Shown piece after piece: positions 1 to 14,076 of a stretch of 64,000 bases of DNA. The stretch is from Begonia masoniana (taxonomy: Eukaryota; Streptophyta; Magnoliopsida; Cucurbitales; Begoniaceae), in the NCBI GenBank assembly GCA_022432975.1, contig CM039502.1, forward strand, positions 22,900,383-22,964,382, in the 5' to 3' direction. Positions within the stretch are counted from its first letter, which is position 1; each line of letters starts with the position of its first letter. Made by a program: the position numbers and the translations under genes. The notes beneath the pieces are model-generated. The model saw only the letters and a list, made by a program, of their open reading frames with translations, made no database searches and was not told the origin of the DNA.

Positions 1-616
1 TCGGATGATGTCTTCCATCGGATGATGTCTTCCATCGGCTGATGTCTTCTATCGGATGATGTCTTCTATCGGATGATGTCTTCCATCGGCTGATGTCTTC
101 TATCGGATGATGTCTTCCATCGGCTGATGTCTTCTATCGGATGATGTCTTCCATCGGCTGATGTCTTCTATCGGATGATGTCTTCCATCGGATGATGTCT
201 TCCATCGGCTGATGTCTTCTATCGGATGATGTCTTCTATCGGATGATGTCTTCTATCGGATGATGTCTTCCATCGGATGATGTCTTCCATCGGATGATGT
301 CTTCTATCGGATGATGTCTTCCATCGGCTGATGTCTTCTATCGGATGATGTCTTCCATCGGATGATGTCTTCTATCGGATGATGTCTTCTATCGGATGAT
401 GTCTTCTATCGGATGATGTCTTCTATCGGATGATGTCTTCCATCGGATGATGTCTTCTATCGGATGATGTCTTCCATCGGCTGATGTCTTCTATCGGATG
501 ATGTCTATCGGATGATGTTCTTCCATCAGATGATGTCATCTATCGGATGATGTCTTCCATCGGCTGATGTCCTTCTATCGGATGATGTCTTCCATCGGAA
601 TGATGTCTTCTATCGG
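1..616. repeat. 17-bp minisatellite, heterogeneous sub-array
   Basis: About 36 copies of a 17-bp unit (tcggatgatgtcttcta) with interspersed variants: ggctgatg for ggatgatg and ttcca for ttcta. Irregular copies cluster near 500-616. The unit matches short seeds in the F LTRs (41117-41200), so it probably grew from an LTR cassette. Confidence 0.95.
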
Positions 617-670
617 ATGATTGTCTCCTATCAAAAGGAGTATAATGAGTCACGTGATGTCATGTGTTAA

Positions 671-1626
671 TCGGATGATGTCTTCTATCGGATGATGTCT
701 TCTATCGGATGATGTCTTCTATCGGATGATGTCTTCTATCGGATGATGTCTTCTATCGGATGATGTCTTCTATCGGATGATGTCTTCTATCGGATGATGT
801 CTTCTATCGGATGATGTCTTCTATCGGATGATGTCTTCTATCGGATGATGTCTTCTATCGGATGATGTCTTCTATCGGATGATGTCTTCTATCGGATGAT
901 GTCTTCTATCGGATGATGTCTTCTATCGGATGATGTCTTCTATCGGATGATGTCTTCTATCGGATGATGTCTTCTATCGGATGATGTCTTCTATCGGATG
1001 ATGTCTTCTATCGGATGATGTCTTCTATCGGATGATGTCTTCTATCGGATGATGTCTTCTATCGGATGATGTCTTCTATCGGATGATGTCTTCTATCGGA
1101 TGATGTCTTCTATCGGATGATGTCTTCTATCGGATGATGTCTTCTATCGGATGATGTCTTCTATCGGATGATGTCTTCTATCGGATGATGTCTTCTATCG
1201 GATGATGTCTTCTATCGGATGATGTCTTCTATCGGATGATGTCTTCTATCGGATGATGTCTTCTATCGGATGATGTCTTCTATCGGATGATGTCTTCTAT
1301 CGGATGATGTCTTCTATCGGATGATGTCTTCTATCGGATGATGTCTTCTATCGGATGATGTCTTCTATCGGATGATGTCTTCTATCGGATGATGTCTTCT
1401 ATCGGATGATGTCTTCTATCGGATGATGTCTTCTATCGGATGATGTCTTCTATCGGATGATGTCTTCTATCGGATGATGTCTTCTATCGGATGATGTCTT
1501 CTATCGGATGATGTCTTCTATCGGATGATGTCTTCTATCGGATGATGTCTTCTATCGGATGATGTCTTCTATCGGATGATGTCTTCTATCGGATGATGTC
1601 TTCTATCGGATGATGTCTTCTATCGG
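671..1626. repeat. 17-bp minisatellite, homogeneous sub-array
   Basis: About 56 near-perfect copies of the same 17-bp unit, with none of the variants of the left sub-array. The arrays are separated by about 54 bp of unique sequence (617-670). The uniformity suggests recent expansion, or over-extension in assembly. Confidence 0.95.
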
Positions 1627-1876
1627 GTATGAGCGTGCCCCAGCTTTGGTCGTTTTGCGATCGTAGCTGCCTTGAGTTTCCAATTCCCTTCGGCCAAATA
1701 TCTTAACGTTTGTCTAATTATAAATGTTGTCTACTTATGGATTTTTCCGCTGTAAAGTCGAGGATTAAAGATAGAATTATCATCACTGAGAGAATTTAAA
1801 ATTTTCCGTAATTTCTCTTAGTTCAGTTCAATGTTTTGGGTAGCAAAACTGGGTCTGGAAGACTCGGGGCATTACA

Positions 1877-2638
1877 AAACATATACATATGAATGATCAC
1901 GAATGCATGCGTCCTAAAAATCATGTTCGTGTTCTTATATCATCTTTCACTTGACATAGGTTAAGGGGCACAAAGGGGAGTGGCAAGAGAATCGTAATCA
2001 TGGTTCTTACGAACATTATCTTTGTCCAACACGTGGATGATCGTGGTCTTTTTGGACACTTTCCGTAACTACCAGTCCGGCCCACACAGTAGCTAGATCC
2101 GCAAACCAACCGTGCAGTATCAACTTGGTCTCCACCAACAGGAGAATCCGCGAGCCTTCCTGCCAGTTCGGCCCCCACTAACGGGAGGATCGGTGAACTG
2201 TACGCACAGTATCAGCTCAGCCCCCACCAACAGGAGGATTCGCGAGCCGTACTCGTGATCTTGCGAACATAATTATGGTCCAACACGTGGAGGATCGTGG
2301 TCCGCTAAGAGGGACAATATCGTAAGATATCGTAACCATCTCACCTCGTCCCATGCTTAACCATTTACATACTTTACATGTTCTTATCTTGTTCGTTTAA
2401 ATCATGCTAGTAAAACATTTTCGTATGCTCTTTTAAAAATCATGATGCGTGTACATGAATTGCACATATGAACATCATACTATCGATCCAACTCATCCAT
2501 CATAACTTATCACAATCCTAATCTATTCATCATAACATAATACTCAACACAACATAACCATTAGAAAAAACATCAACCCAAACTTCTTAGTACCTTTGTG
2601 ATGTAGGGCCCTATTGGCCGAACGCCTATACACACACT
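1877..2638 (-). mobile_element. J, first part: minus-strand Ty3 LTR interrupted by K and I
   Basis: The sequence parallels solo LTR C (about 23570-24235). It has a gap of LTR sequence with repeated accaacaggaggat-type units (about 2136-2255), then the conserved block gatgtagggccctattggcc (hairpin 2606-2619, read on the minus strand). The matching splice-donor-like acttac lies at 14075-14080, beyond element I. So I landed between the hairpin and the donor of J. TSD cacac at 2634-2638 and 14072-14076. Confidence 0.7.
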
Positions 2639-2990
2639 GTAATACCCAGTTGTACGGACTCGAATATTTTATTACTATTATATTATGGGATGACATTTTT
2701 GTAAATATGTCAAATCAGGTCCGATTTACGAAAAGAAAGCGTCATTACGATCCTAACGAGTAATTGGAATTTTAAGGAAATTATGAGAATTTTCGGAGAT
2801 TAAACGCTATATTCCGAGTAATTACCACTATCGTAAAGTAAATGACGCTTTAATAAAAATAGTAAACGAGGTCCAAATTGTGAACGAACAGTTTTGTTAA
2901 ATCCCAAATAACAAGTTGGACTTATGGGTGAAATGTGGAAATTTAGCGAAACCGAATAGCTAGACGATTAACGAACCGAAAGAAGAAATC

Positions 2991-2999
2991 TATATAAAA
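2991..2999 (+). promoter_or_regulatory. TATA box of element I, 5' LTR
   Basis: TATATAAAA lies about 350 bp into the LTR. This would put transcription start near 3025 and leave a very long R-U5 leader (about 3 kb). The same motif is at 10959-10967 in the 3' LTR. Confidence 0.6.
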
Positions 3000-3641
3000 A
3001 CTAAAGAAGGGCAAAATTGTCATTTAACATTTAAATTATTAATTTTCTATTTAAATCAAAATCTCCTTCATCGATTTCATTCTAAAAATCAAAACTTCCA
3101 GAGAAGCTCTCCCTCGCGATTTCACCCTGCCCGCGCGACTATTCCTTCGATCCGACCTCCGATTTTCATCCCGTTCGTTCCGTTATCTTCACGTGTTCTA
3201 CTCCTCTCGCAACTCTCGGTATGTCTCTGTAGTTATTAAGCGTTAAAAATCCGAGTTTCTTAGAGTTTTAAACATTTAGGTTCGTTTAGGGTTTCGATTA
3301 AAAACGAGATTTAAAGCTCGTAATTAATAGGTTAACCGAGATTAAGTATATAAAGCACGTATTTGACGTTATTGGACGAAGTTAAATCAATTTGTGAAAA
3401 TGTTAAAAATTGAGAAATCTCGGGTTTTCGGAAAAGTTCGTAATTCGAGAATTTAGGTGCCGAGCGTAAATTGCTCGAATAAAAAGCTCGATAAATTGGA
3501 TTAGAACTTTAAGAAGTTTCCTTAGTTAAGGTTTTGACAAATTGGACGTTTATTAACTTAAACTAGTTTTAACGTCAATCCTCGTATATTGTTTAGGTAA
3601 ACAGTGCTCGTGGACGAGGCTTGGATTGCAGCGTGCACGAG

Positions 3642-4276
3642 GTAAGTTCTCGTGATTCTTCTTTGGCCGATTGGCCTACACCGTACGTCGAATGTCGTCT
3701 CGAGGAGTTTTGGAGATGCCCTTAGTTAGTTTTGCTCGGTTTGGGTAGCTAGGTCTTAGGAGTTTATAGTTTATGCTTTTACAATTTTGATGGTACCTGT
3801 TATTGCTTGTTTACTTTCTGATAGAGAACTGTTCACGCATTCACTTGATTTTAAAGAAAAGCATGAAAATGAATTTCCGCACAGAGTTTTCAAAGATAAC
3901 GTAAAGCATAGCATGCCGAAAGGCACAGAGGCCGAAAGGCACATAGGCCGAAAGGCGCAGAGGCCGAAAGGCACATAGGCCGAAAGGCGCAGAGGCCAAA
4001 AGGCGCAGAGGCCGAAAGGCACATAGGTCACGCGAGGTGGGGCTCAGGCACGGCTGTACGTGTTGTAAGCGTGCACCCCCCGCCTCTAGCTGGAAAGAGT
4101 AGTCCGCCCGCTGGATGAACTCTCTCTGGTTAGAGGGATAGGATCTCGGTGGCACCCACAGAGCATTGCATAGAAAGATAAAATAAAGCATGATTTAATG
4201 AATTCATAGCACAGCATGCATAGCATTTACGTAGAGCTTACTGGGATTTTATCTCATAGTGTATATGTATGGTGTA
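3642..4276 (+). other. Putative leader intron of element I (5' LTR) with GGCC hairpin
   Basis: A donor-like GAG/GTAAGT (GTAAGT at 3642-3647) is followed at 3665-3676 by GGCC-GATT-GGCC and then CTACACC. The far end is an acceptor-like GGTGTAG/GTGA (boundary 4276/4277), preceded by a possible branch and pyrimidine region (cttactgggattttatctcatag). The same order is found in the other Ty3 LTRs of the window. That it is spliced is inference only. Confidence 0.45.
3913..4027. repeat. Short 16-bp array in the 5' LTR of I
   Basis: About seven units of aggccgaaaggc(a/g)ca. The same array has about 67 units in the 3' LTR. Confidence 0.9.
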
Positions 4277-4742
4277 GGTGACATAGACTTCGAGGTACCA
4301 GGTGAGGACGATGTCCCTCCACCTGAGGCATAGTCCAGTTGACGGAGGATGGCTGTGGTGGTGTGCTGGCGCAGTCAAGGCTTCATCGACCCGTGGGGAT
4401 AGTATGTATAGATTTTGAGAATGTTTGGGATAATTGATAGAATATGTATAGGGTGTTTAGGTAATGATATTTGTTTTGAAATTCTGGAACTGTTTGGGTA
4501 AACTGTTTATAGAAATGTTTTGGTTTAAAGCTTTATTTAACGTTATAGAAATGTTTTGATTGGTTACGGATAGGCTCGGTTTTTAGAGCTATCCACGCAG
4601 TTGGATTTCGCAAAGTCCGCTGTAAGTTGGTTGAGTGTAGGATATATATGTTGGGTCGAGTTTATTGTGATTATTAACGAGAAATTGGTACGAAAGTAGG
4701 TGATTCCAGAGAGTTGGGGGAGAGTTGGGATGAAGTGTGTTG

Positions 4743-4769
4743 CTCTCTGGAATTTGAGATTCCAGAGAG
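4743..4769. other. Perfect 11-bp stem, 5-nt loop hairpin in the I LTR
   Basis: CTCTCTGGAAT, loop TTGAG, ATTCCAGAGAG. A further ATTCCAGAGAG stands at 4703-4713, giving an alternative partner. The 3' LTR copy is at 13586-13612. Element A has the same stem with a paired substitution (15139-15165). Confidence 0.8.
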
Positions 4770-4814
4770 CATAAGTGTAGAAAGAAAAGAAAGAAGCAAA
4801 GCAGGCGGGGTGGA

Positions 4815-4975
4815 GACGTGCAGCGATCGAGCGCTGCCAATGCAGCGCTCGGGCGCCGCGAATGCTGCGGCGCGCAGCGCCCAGTCGCTGCGCATTGCAG
4901 CGATCGGGCGCCGCGATCGCTGGGGCGCGCAGCGCCCAGTCGCTGCAATGGGCAGCGATCGGGCGCTGTCTCCTT
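4815..4975. repeat. GC-rich palindromic cassette of the I LTR (5' copy)
   Basis: Repeated, overlapping dyads built from gcagcgatcgggcgc-like units in both orientations, very CpG-rich against AT-rich surroundings. The 3' LTR copy is at about 13660-13815, some 260-410 bp before the LTR end. Confidence 0.8.
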
Positions 4976-5175
4976 CATCGGGCAGAATTCCCATTTTGCC
5001 CTCCCAAGTTTGTATGTTTTATTAAATAGTTTTAATTGTTTATTAAATGTTATATTAAATAGTTTATATTTGTTTTAAATGATTTTAAAGTTAGATTTCA
5101 ATTCCGACTTCGATTCTGGTTTCGATTTCGGTTTAGATTCTGTCTAGAGTTTAATTAAAGTTATTAGGATAAAAA

Positions 5176-7659
<2,484 letters not shown>

Positions 7660-10590
7660 AGCCGAGCGACATTCCTGTTGTCAGAGAGTTCTCTGGGATC
7701 TTTCTTGATGATCTTCCCGGGTTACCCCCAGACCGGGAGATCGAGTTCACTATTGATGTCTATCCTAACTCTGCGCCGAGGTTCAAGAACCCGTATCGGT
7801 TAGCACCAGCTGAGTTGAGAGAGCTGAGGACTCAGCTTGATGAGCTGTTAGGGAAGGGGTTTATTCGACCCAGTGTTTCACCCTGGGGTGCTCCTGTTCT
7901 ATTCGTCAAGAAGAAAGATGGGACCCTCAGGATGTGCATTGATTACAGGGAGCTGAATAAGCTCACGGTGAAGAACAAGTATCCACTGCCCCGGATTGAC
8001 GACTTATTTGATCAGCTACAGGGTGCCCGAGTATTTTCCAGGATTGACCTGCGCTCGGATTATTATCAGCTGAAGGTCCGGGGAGATGATATTCAGAAGA
8101 CGGCTTTCCGAACGAGGTATGGGCATTATGAGTTCCTTGTCATGTCTTTTGGACTTACTAATGCCCCTGCAGCGTTCATGGATCTGATGAACCGTGTCTT
8201 CAAGGAGTATCTGGACAAGTTCGTGGTGGTTTTCATCGACGATATCCTGATCTACTCTAAGACTAGAGAAGAGCACGAGGAGCATCTGAGGATCGTTTTA
8301 CAGATTCTGAGTCAACGCCAGCTCTATCCAAAGTTTTCGAAGTGCGAGTTCTGGCTTGACAGAGTGAGCTTCCTTGGCCATATTATATCACAGGACGAAG
8401 TTTCTGTGCATCCGAGCAAGATTCAGGTGGTCAGAGATTGGCCACAGCCGAAGAATGTACGTGAGGTGCGTGGATTTCTCGGATTGGCCGGTTATTATCG
8501 GAAGTTTATAGAGGGATTCTCGAAGATCGCACTTCCTCTTACACGATTGACTAGGAAGAACGAGAGGTTTGTATGGTCGTCTGCTTGTGATGATGGTTTT
8601 ATGGAGTTAAAGCAGAGATTGACCACCGCTCCAGTACTGGCGTTACCTGTTGAAGGTGTCAGATACAGCGTTTATTGTGATGCGTCGGGAGTAGGACTCG
8701 GTTGTGTATTGATGCAGGAGGGGAGAGTTATTTCTTATGCTTCTCGGCAGTTGAAGCCGTACGAGCAAAATTACCCTACGCACGACCTTGAGTTAGCAGC
8801 TGTGGTCTTCGCACTGAAGATATGGAGACATTATTTATATGGGCAGCAGTGCGAGATATTTTCTGACCATAAGAGCCTGAAGTACCTATTTACACAGAAG
8901 GAGCTGAACATGCGACAGAGACGATGGCTTGAGTTCGTTAAAGACTATGATTTTGACATCAAGTACCATCCAGGGAAGGCGAACAAGGTTGCTGATGCCT
9001 TGAGTAGAGTGCCTTCTGCGAGTCAGCCTTCACTTGCAGCGATGTCGGTTACGCTGCGGTCTGAGATTGAGAGGTTTGACGTGGAGATAGTGGCAGAGTT
9101 GTCCAGTATGCTCACCAACATTTCTCTCAGGCCGACTATTCTGGATCGTATACGTGAGGCTCAGCAGAGTGATTCGGAGTGTATGGAGCTTCGATCCAGC
9201 ATGACATTGGGAGACTCGTCGGATTTCCATTTATCAGAGGACGGTATTCTGAAGTTCAGGCATAGGTGGTACGTGCCAAGCGACGAGGATCTGAAGAAGG
9301 ACATATTGGCCGAGGCACATTCTTCGGCATATTTTGTGCACCCGGGAAGTACTAAGATGTACCGGGATTTGAAACAACACTTTTGGTGGCCGAACATGAA
9401 GGGGGAGGTTGCCAAGTACGTTGAGACCTGCCTAGTATGTCAGCAGGTGAAAGCCGAGCATCAGAGACCGGCCGGAGCATTATTGCCACTGCCGATTCCG
9501 GAGTGGAAGTGGGAGCAGATCTCCATGGACTTTATTGTGGGACTCCCGAGGACTACGAGAGGCCATGACGGCATTTGGGTTATAGTGGACCGGTTGACAA
9601 AGTCGGCCCACTTCTTATCTGTGAGGATGGCATCGTCTATGGATCAGCTCGCCGAGCTTTATGTGCAGGAGATTGTCAGACTGCACGGAGTGCCAGTTTC
9701 TATTGTCTCAGACAGAGATCCGAGATTCACATCGAAGTTCTGGAAGAGTTTACACAGAGCTATGGGGACTCAGCTTAATTTCAGCACAGCGTTTCATCCT
9801 CAGACTGATGGACAGACAGAGAGGACGAATCAGATTCTTGAGGATATGCTTAGAGCATGTGTGCTGAAGTTTCAGGGATCGTGGAGCAGATATTTGCCAC
9901 TGATCGAGTTCTCTTATAATAACAGCTTCCAGGCTACCATTGGCATGGCTCCATATGAGGCGCTGTATGGTCGGAAGTGTAGATCTCCGTTGTATTGGGA
10001 CGAGGTTGGCGAGGCCAGCATCGTTGGTCCTGAGATTCTACAGCAGACGGTAGAGAAGATTGCCGTTATCCGACAGCGTATTCAGGTAGCTCAGAGCCGG
10101 CAGAAGAGTTATGCTGACACGAGACGGCGAGAGCTAGAGTTCGAGGAAGGCGACGAAGTTTATTTGAAGGTTTCTCCATTCAAAGGCGTCGCGAGATTTG
10201 GAAGGAGGGGTAAGCTGAACCCTCGGTACGTGGGGCCCTTTCCTATTCTGAAGAGGATCGGGAAGTTGGCGTATGGGCTGCAGCTTCCGGCTTCTATGGA
10301 GGGTATCCACGATGTATTCCACGTATCTATGCTTCGGAGATGTTTGCGTGATCCATCTCATGCCGTGGAGACTACAGAGATCGAGGTACAGGCTACCTTG
10401 ACTTACGAGGTGAAGCCGGTACGTATTTTGGAGTACTCTACCAAAGTCTTGCGCAACAAAGAGATTCCGCTAGTCAAAGTCCTATGGCGGAACCACGAGG
10501 TAGAGGAGGCTACGTGGGAGCGACAACAGGATATGATGACTAGATATCCTGGTTTATTTGCATGATTTAATTTTGTGGACAAAATTCTGA

Positions 10591-10605
10591 ATAAGGAGGG
10601 TGGAA
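10591..10605 (+). other. Polypurine tract of element I
   Basis: ataaggagggtggaa directly before the TGTAAT start of the 3' LTR. Expected plus-strand primer site. Confidence 0.85.
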
Positions 10606-11608
10606 TGTAATACCCAGTTGTACGGACTCGAATATTTTATTACTATTATATTATGGGATGACATTTTTGTAAATATGTCAAATCAGGTCCGATTTACGAA
10701 AAGAAAGCGTCATTACGATCCTAACGAGTAATTGGAATTTTAAGGAAATTATGAGAATTTTCGGAGATTAAACGCTATATTCCAAGTAATTACCACTATC
10801 GTAAAGTAAATGACGCTTTAATAAAAATAGTAAACGAGGTCCAAATTGTGAACGGACAGTTTTGTTAAATCCCAAATAACAAGTTGGACTTATGGGTGAA
10901 ATGTGGAAATTTAGCGAAACCGAATAGCTAGACGATTAACGAACCGAAAGAAGAAATCTATATAAAAACTAAAGAAGGGCAAAATTGTCATTTAACATTT
11001 AAATTATTAATTTCTATTTAAATCAAAATCTCCTTCATCGATTTCATTCTAAAAATCAAAACTTCCAGAGAAGCTCTCCCTCGCGATTTCACCCTGCCCG
11101 CGCGACTATTCCTTCGATCCGACCTCCGATTTTCATCCCGTTCGTTCCGTTATCTTCACGTGTTCTACTCCTCTCGCAACTCTCGGTATGTCTCTGTAGT
11201 TATTAAGCGTTAAAAATCCGAGTTTCTTAGAGTTTTAAACATTTAGGTTCGTTTAGGGTTTCGATTAAAAACGAGATTTAAAGCTCGTAATTAATAGGTT
11301 AACCGAGATTAAGTATATAAAGCACGTATTTGACGTTATTGGACGAAGTTAAATCAATTTGTGAAAATGTTAAAAATTGAGAAATCTCGGGTTTTCGGAA
11401 AAGTTCGTAATTCGAGAATTTAGGTGCCGAGCGTAAATTGCTCGAATAAAAAGCTCGATAAATTGGATTAGAACTTTAAGAAGTTTCCTTAGTTAAGGTT
11501 TTGACAAATTGGACGTTTATTAACTTAAACTAGTTTTAACGTCAATCCTCGTATATTGTTTAGGTAAACAGTGCTCGTGGACGAGGCTTGGATTGCAGCG
11601 TGCACGAG

Positions 11609-13119
11609 GTAAGTTCTCGTGATTCTTCTTTGGCCGATTGGCCTACACCGTACGTCGAATGTCGTCTCGAGGAGTTTTGGAGATGCCCTTAGTTAGTTTT
11701 GCTCGGTTTGGGTAGCTAGGTCTTAGGAGTTTATAGTTTATGCTTTTACAATTTTGATGGTACCTGTTATTGCTTGTTTACTTTCTGATAGAGAACTGTT
11801 CACGCATTCACTTGATTTTAAAGAAAAGCATGAAAATGAATTTCCGCATAGAGTTTTCAAAGATAACGTAAAGCATAGCATGCCGAAAGGCACAGAGGCC
11901 GAAGGCACATAGGCCGAAAGGCGCAGAGGCCGAAAGGCACATAGGCCGAAGAGGCCGAAAGGCACATAGGCCGAAAGGCGCAGAGGCCGAAAGGCACATA
12001 GGCCGAAAGGCGCAGAGGCCGAAAGGCACATAGGCCGAAAGGCGCAGAGGCCGAAAGGCACATAGGCCGAAAGGCGCAGAGGCCGAAAGGCACATAGGCC
12101 GAAAGGCGCAGAGGCCGAAAGGCACATAGGCCGAAAGGCGCAGAGGCCGAAAGGCACATAGGCCGAAAGGCGCAGAGGCCGAAAGGCACATAGGCCGAAA
12201 GGCGCAGAGGCCGAAAGGCACATAGGCCGAAAGGCGCAGAGGCCGAAAGGCACATAGGCCGAAAGGCGCAGAGGCCGAAAGGCACATAGGCCGAAAGGCG
12301 CAGAGGCCGAAAGGCACATAGGCCGAAAGGCGCAGAGGCCGAAAGGCACATAGGCCGAAAGGCGCAGAGGCCGAAAGGCACATAGGCCGAAAGGCGCAGA
12401 GGCCGAAAGGCACATAGGCCGAAAGGCGCAGAGGCCGAAAGGCACATAGGCCGAAAGGCGCAGAGGCCGAAAGGCACATAGGCCGAAAGGCGCAGAGGCC
12501 GAAAGGCACATAGGCCGAAAGGCGCAGAGGCCGAAAGGCACATAGGCCGAAAGGCGCAGAGGCCGAAAGGCACATAGGCCGAAAGGCGCAGAGGCCGAAA
12601 GGCACATAGGCCGAAAGGCGCAGAGGCCGAAAGGCACATAGGCCGAAAGGCGCAGAGGCCGAAAGGCACATAGGCCGAAAGGCGCAGAGGCCGAAAGGCA
12701 CATAGGCCGAAAGGCGCAGAGGCCGAAAGGCACATAGGCCGAAAGGCGCAGAGGCCGAAAGGCACATAGGCCGAAAGGCGCAGAGGCCGAAAGGCACATA
12801 GGCCGAAAGGCGCAGAGGCCGAAAGGCACATAGGCCGAAAGGCGCAGAGGCCGAAAGGCACATAGGCCGAAAGGCGCAGAGGCCGAAAGGCACATAGGCC
12901 GAAAGGCGCAGAGGCCGAAAGGCACATAGGCCGAAAGGCGCAGAGGCCGACGCTGGATGAACTCTCTCTGGTTAGAGGGATAGGATCTCGGTGGCACCCA
13001 CAGAGCATTGCATAGAAAGATAAAATAAAGCATGATTTAATGAATTCATAGCACAGCATGCATAGCATTTACGTAGAGCTTACTGGGATTTTATCTCATA
13101 GTGTATATGTCTGGTGTAG
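11609..13119 (+). other. Putative leader intron of element I (3' LTR) with GGCC hairpin
   Basis: Donor GTAAGT 11609-11614, hairpin GGCC-GATT-GGCC 11632-11643, acceptor-like GTGTAG ending 13119. The giant 16-bp array lies wholly inside this interval. Confidence 0.45.
11881..12950. repeat. Expanded 16-bp / 32-bp minisatellite in the 3' LTR of I
   Basis: About 67 units of a 16-bp repeat alternating between ggcacat and ggcgcag, giving a 32-bp higher-order unit. Copies are almost identical except near the left edge (11881-11960). The array has no stop on the minus strand in any frame, so it yields long but meaningless ORFs. Confidence 0.97.
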
Positions 13120-14076
13120 GTGACATAGACTTCGAGGTACCAGGTGAGGACGATGTCCCTCCACCTGAGGCATAGTGCAGTTGACGGAGGATGGCTGTGG
13201 TGGTGTGCTGGCGCAAGTCAAGGCTTCATCGACCCGTGGGATAGTATGTATAGATTTTGGGAATGTTTTGGGATAATTGATAGAATATGTATAGGGTGTT
13301 TAGGTAATGATATTTGTTTTGAAATTCTGGAACTGTTTGGGTAAACTATTTATAGAAATGTTTTGGTTTAAAGCTTTATTTAACGTTATAGAAATGTTTT
13401 GATTGGTTACGGATAGGCTCGGTTTTTAGAGCTATCCACGCAGTTGGATTTCGCAAAGTCCGCTGTAAGTTGGTTGAGTGTAGGATATATATGTTGGGTC
13501 GAGTTTATTGTGATTATTAACGAGAAATTGGTACGAAAGTAGGTGATTCCAGAGAGTTGGGGGAGAGTTGGGATGAAGTGTGTTGCTCTCTGGAATTTGA
13601 GATTCCAGAGAGCATAAGTGTAGAAAGAAAAGAAAGAAGCAAAGCAGGCGGGGGTGGAGACGTGCAGCGATTGAGCGCTGCCAATGCAGCGCTCGGGCGC
13701 CGCGAACGCTGCGGCGCGCAGCGCCCAGTCGCTGCGCATTGCAGCGATCGGGCGCCGCGATCGCTGGGGCGCGCAGCGCCTTGTCGCTGCAATGGGCAGC
13801 GATCGGGCGCTGTCTCCTTCATCGGGCAGAATTCCCATTTTGCCCTCCCAAGTTTGTATGTTTTATTAAATAGTTTTAATTGTTTATTAAATGTTATATT
13901 AAATAGTTTATATTTGTTTTAAATAATTTTAAAGTTAGATTTCAATTCCGACTTCGATTCTGGTTTCGATTTCGGTTTAGATTCTATCTAGAGTTTAATT
14001 AAAGTTATTAGGATAAAAAAAAAAAAAAAATATAGTACGGGAAATACGGGTACAGTTTTAGGGACGTTACACACAC

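Larger units (their letters stand above)
1..1876 (+). mobile_element. K: right part of a plus-strand Ty3-type LTR, cut by the window edge
   Basis: The segment ends at 1876 in an LTR-like terminus (gggcattaca) preceded by a stretch resembling the end of the F LTRs (near 41640-41871): a ttttccgctgt block, then an actcgggg block just before the end. DNA after 1876 continues the minus-strand LTR J, so K is an insertion in J. Its left end and TSD lie outside the window. Most of K is the 17-bp array described below. No coding sequence is seen. Whether it is a solo LTR or the end of a full element cannot be told. Confidence 0.6.
10606..14071 (+). repeat. 3' LTR of element I
   Basis: Starts TGTAATACCC and ends GTTACA. 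3466 bp, longer than the 5' copy because of the expanded 16-bp array. TATA at 10959-10967, palindromic cassette at about 13660-13815, perfect hairpin at 13586-13612. Confidence 0.93.

Noticed and set aside
4589..5078. ORFs of 86-129 codons on both strands, also at 13407-13922
   Set aside because: They lie over the GC-rich palindromic cassette of the I LTR. Alternative readings on both strands have the same low-complexity Ala/Arg content.
11881..12950. Possible CRISPR array (regular repeats)
   Set aside because: Direct tandem repeats with no unique spacers, inside a plant LTR.
11738..13068. Three overlapping antisense ORFs of 361-431 codons with FGLCAFRP-type repeats
   Set aside because: Product of the 16-bp array: it has no stop in any minus frame and cycles through all frames. 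No gene features.
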